From contig NC_134026.1 of assembly GCF_964204645.1 (NCBI RefSeq), positions 17,068,650-17,132,649 on the forward strand: 64,000 nt of DNA. Direction: 5' to 3'. Position 1 is the first letter of the stretch. Every line of letters begins with the position of its first letter. Below the pieces are notes generated by a model, which was not told the DNA's origin, ran no database searches, and worked only from the letters and a program-made list of their open reading frames with translations. This DNA is from Tubulanus polymorphus. Taxonomy: Eukaryota > Nemertea > Palaeonemertea > Tubulaniformes > Tubulanidae. The translations under genes were made by a program, and so were the position numbers. This document shows, one piece after another, positions 62,409 to 64,000 of the stretch.

Positions 62409-64000
62409 ATGGGGGAGAATGAACACCAGACAGAAAACAATAATGTTAATAAAAATCAATATTATTGTTCATATTGTAAAAAATACATCGATAAATCTAA
62501 CAAATCTAAACATGAAAAATCTGCAAATCATAGAAAAAATGTTATAGATTTTGAAACTCCAGAAAATTCCAATGAAAGAAAAGAACGATTAGATGATATG
62601 AATGTGGATGAAGTGTGTGAAGTTTGTAATGAATTTATAGTAAAAATGAATTATAAAAGACATCTCGAATCACAAAAACACCATCAAAATTTGAGTTATA
62701 ATGTTTTAGGAAAAGATAAACCTCAACAAGTAAAAAAACCAACTTCAAAAACTAAATCCATTTCAAATAAACCTTACATGGAAAATGTTAGAAATTATAT
62801 TGATTCACTATAAATAAAAGATACAATTGAAATATTAGAAACATTACGTAGTAAAATTGGTCCTGCAGCTATTATATTTAGATTTTTTAAAGGTACAACA
62901 ATAGAAGATTATAGTAAATTTAATGAAATAATAGAAAAAATACTAGATTTGATAACAGATGTTGAATATCCAAAAATTAGTATCTCTGGGAAAGTAAGTT
63001 TTTTAAAGTCAGAAGAGAAAATGGATTATAATATTCAAACACTCTCTGAAGAAATAATTTCAAAAACGCAAATAAAAGAGAAATTAGAAAAAATATTTAA
63101 TGAATTTAAACGTCATATTGAAGAAAGATATTTTGAGGGTTCTGGTTTAACATTGAATGGAATTATATTTTTAGATTTAAATGTTTATAATACAAAAAGG
63201 AATAAAACATCAAAAAGTAAAACAATGTTTAAAAATGATTCAAGCTTTACAACAGAAAAGGATATTAAAGCATCATCTTATATTAAATTACCATTTACAA
63301 CAAAAGCAGTAATAAATGTTCAAAATGAAGATAATAAATGTTTTCTATGGTCAATTATTAGTTGCTTACACCCAACAGAAGATATTACGCATAGTTTAAG
63401 AATAACAAATTACCGGAAATATGAAACATTATATAAAATTGATCAATATCCAGTAACTATAAAAATGATACCCAAAATAGAAAAAATTAATAATTTAAAA
63501 ATAAATGTATTCGAATTGATGCAGTTACCAAAGACAAAAGGTGAAAATATTAAAGATTATACATTGGAAGCTTTATATTTAACAGAATATTATGATGATG
63601 AAAAAGCTATAGATTTGTTATATTACAAAAAAGATGAAAATGAACATTATATGTGGTTAAAACAAATTGATTTATTCTTTAGAACAGAAAGTGATTTTAA
63701 CAGTCATAAAATTTATCTATGTAGAAAATGTTTATCTAAATTTAGAACTGAGAATGCGTTACTAAATCATAAAGAATAATGTGATAATAAAGATTTTTGT
63801 AAATTAATAATGCCAACAGAAAAAGATTATAAATTGAAATTTACTAATCATAAATTTAAGAATATTGTTCCATTTGTAATTTATGGGGATTTTGAATCGT
63901 TGAATAAAGAATTAACTGATCAAGATAGAAAAGAAATATATAACAAAAAGCAATTATTAAAATCAATGGATAAAGGAAATGAACTAAATGAAGACACAAC
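62409..64000 (+). pseudogene. Protein-primed-type DNA polymerase B, N-terminal half, two in-frame TAA codons, runs off window
   Basis: One frame from TAAATG at 62409 to the edge, interrupted only by TAA at 62811-62813 and 63777-63779, with no frameshift in 1.6 kb. N-terminal C2H2 fingers: CSYCKKYIDKSNKSKHEKSA with a following H, and CEVCNEFIVKMNYKRHLESQ with HH. A middle domain has NEDNKCFLWSIISCLHP, a block typical of Maverick polymerases and thought to belong to a protease-like or terminal-protein-like region (inference). A third zinc motif (CRKCLSKFRTENALLNH) has the second TAA between its His and the next Cys. After it the exonuclease I motif appears (VPFVIYGDFES, near 63865-63900). The polymerase palm would lie beyond the edge. 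It replicates the element from a protein primer. Confidence 0.85.

Larger units (their letters stand above)
52020..64000 (+). mobile_element. Maverick/Polinton/adintovirus-like endogenous viral element (right end beyond window)
   Basis: A 12 kb, visibly AT-rich block with at least 13 genes all on the plus strand, many starting with TAAATG. It includes a candidate double-jelly-roll major capsid protein (60.7-61.9 kb), capsid-type small proteins, membrane and coiled-coil proteins, an integrase-like N-terminal fragment and a PolB (62.4 kb to the edge). PolB plus capsid plus integrase is the hallmark set of Polintons/Mavericks and adintoviruses. The packaging ATPase and protease were not identified in the window. 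Most genes have stops or frameshifts, so the copy is probably non-functional. A second PolB start in opposite orientation lies at 1-311. Confidence 0.8.

Noticed and set aside
57451..63779. Reassigned stop codon (TAA as sense) in the viral element
   Set aside because: Frameshifts, TAG (56804) and TGA (about 54346, 61788) also interrupt genes, and intact genes end at TAA. Decay in AT-rich DNA explains the pattern.

Overview
The window looks like metazoan nuclear DNA, probably from a marine invertebrate. Only three host genes can be supported in 64 kb. Intron-exon structure is visible, and (TA)n, (ATT)n and (CATA)n/(CGCA)n microsatellites are abundant. The mobile elements are typical of invertebrate genomes: BEL/Pao, an env-bearing Gypsy-like element, several LINE families, many short inverted-repeat elements and a Maverick/Polinton-like virus-derived element. 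A CFAP90-like ciliary gene and an orphan class A GPCR fit an animal with motile cilia. A lophotrochozoan is my best guess, but the sequence alone does not settle it.

Layout. 0-0.4 kb: the start of a Maverick-type PolB gene on the minus strand, running off the left edge. 0.6-1.05 kb: two clean phase-0 exons of an unrecognised nuclear-looking protein. 3.8-4.25 kb: a CFAP90-like gene (minus) with a candidate RFX X-box just upstream. 7.1-8.2 kb: an old LINE (minus). 9.5-12.4 kb: assorted repeat fragments. 12.43-19.38 kb: a 6.95 kb region bounded by inverted repeats of roughly 0.75-0.87 kb, with nested MITEs and a long (TA)n inside. 19.5-21.78 kb: a LINE (plus). 21.76-32.7 kb: a layered retroelement site. 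It is a Gypsy-like element (pol/chromodomain remnant, then env, minus strand). A complete 6.3 kb BEL/Pao element with matching LTRs and target duplication splits env, a 2 kb inverted-repeat element lies upstream of env, and a LINE cuts the end of env. 33.6-35.9 kb: a MITE, a tRNA-like palindrome and a CR1/L2-like LINE end. 36-41.7 kb: no genes that I can support. 41.8-43.1 kb: GPCR (minus). 43.1-51.8 kb: microsatellites, tandem repeats, a Tigger/pogo-like TIR element and a MITE.

52.0-64.0 kb (and beyond the right edge): a very AT-rich, all-plus-strand gene cluster of a Maverick/Polinton/adintovirus-like element. In order it holds unknown genes, a duplicated two-gene capsid-type module, membrane and coiled-coil proteins, a candidate double-jelly-roll major capsid protein, an integrase-like N-terminal fragment, and a protein-primed-type PolB with N-terminal zinc fingers. 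Most genes carry frameshifts or stops, but a few are intact. Ten of 14 gene starts read TAAATG, and three starts share a 13-mer exactly 21-22 bases upstream, so the element seems to use its own promoter code. Elements of this kind replicate with their own PolB, integrate with a retroviral-type integrase and encode a capsid. This copy looks like a decaying endogenous viral element.
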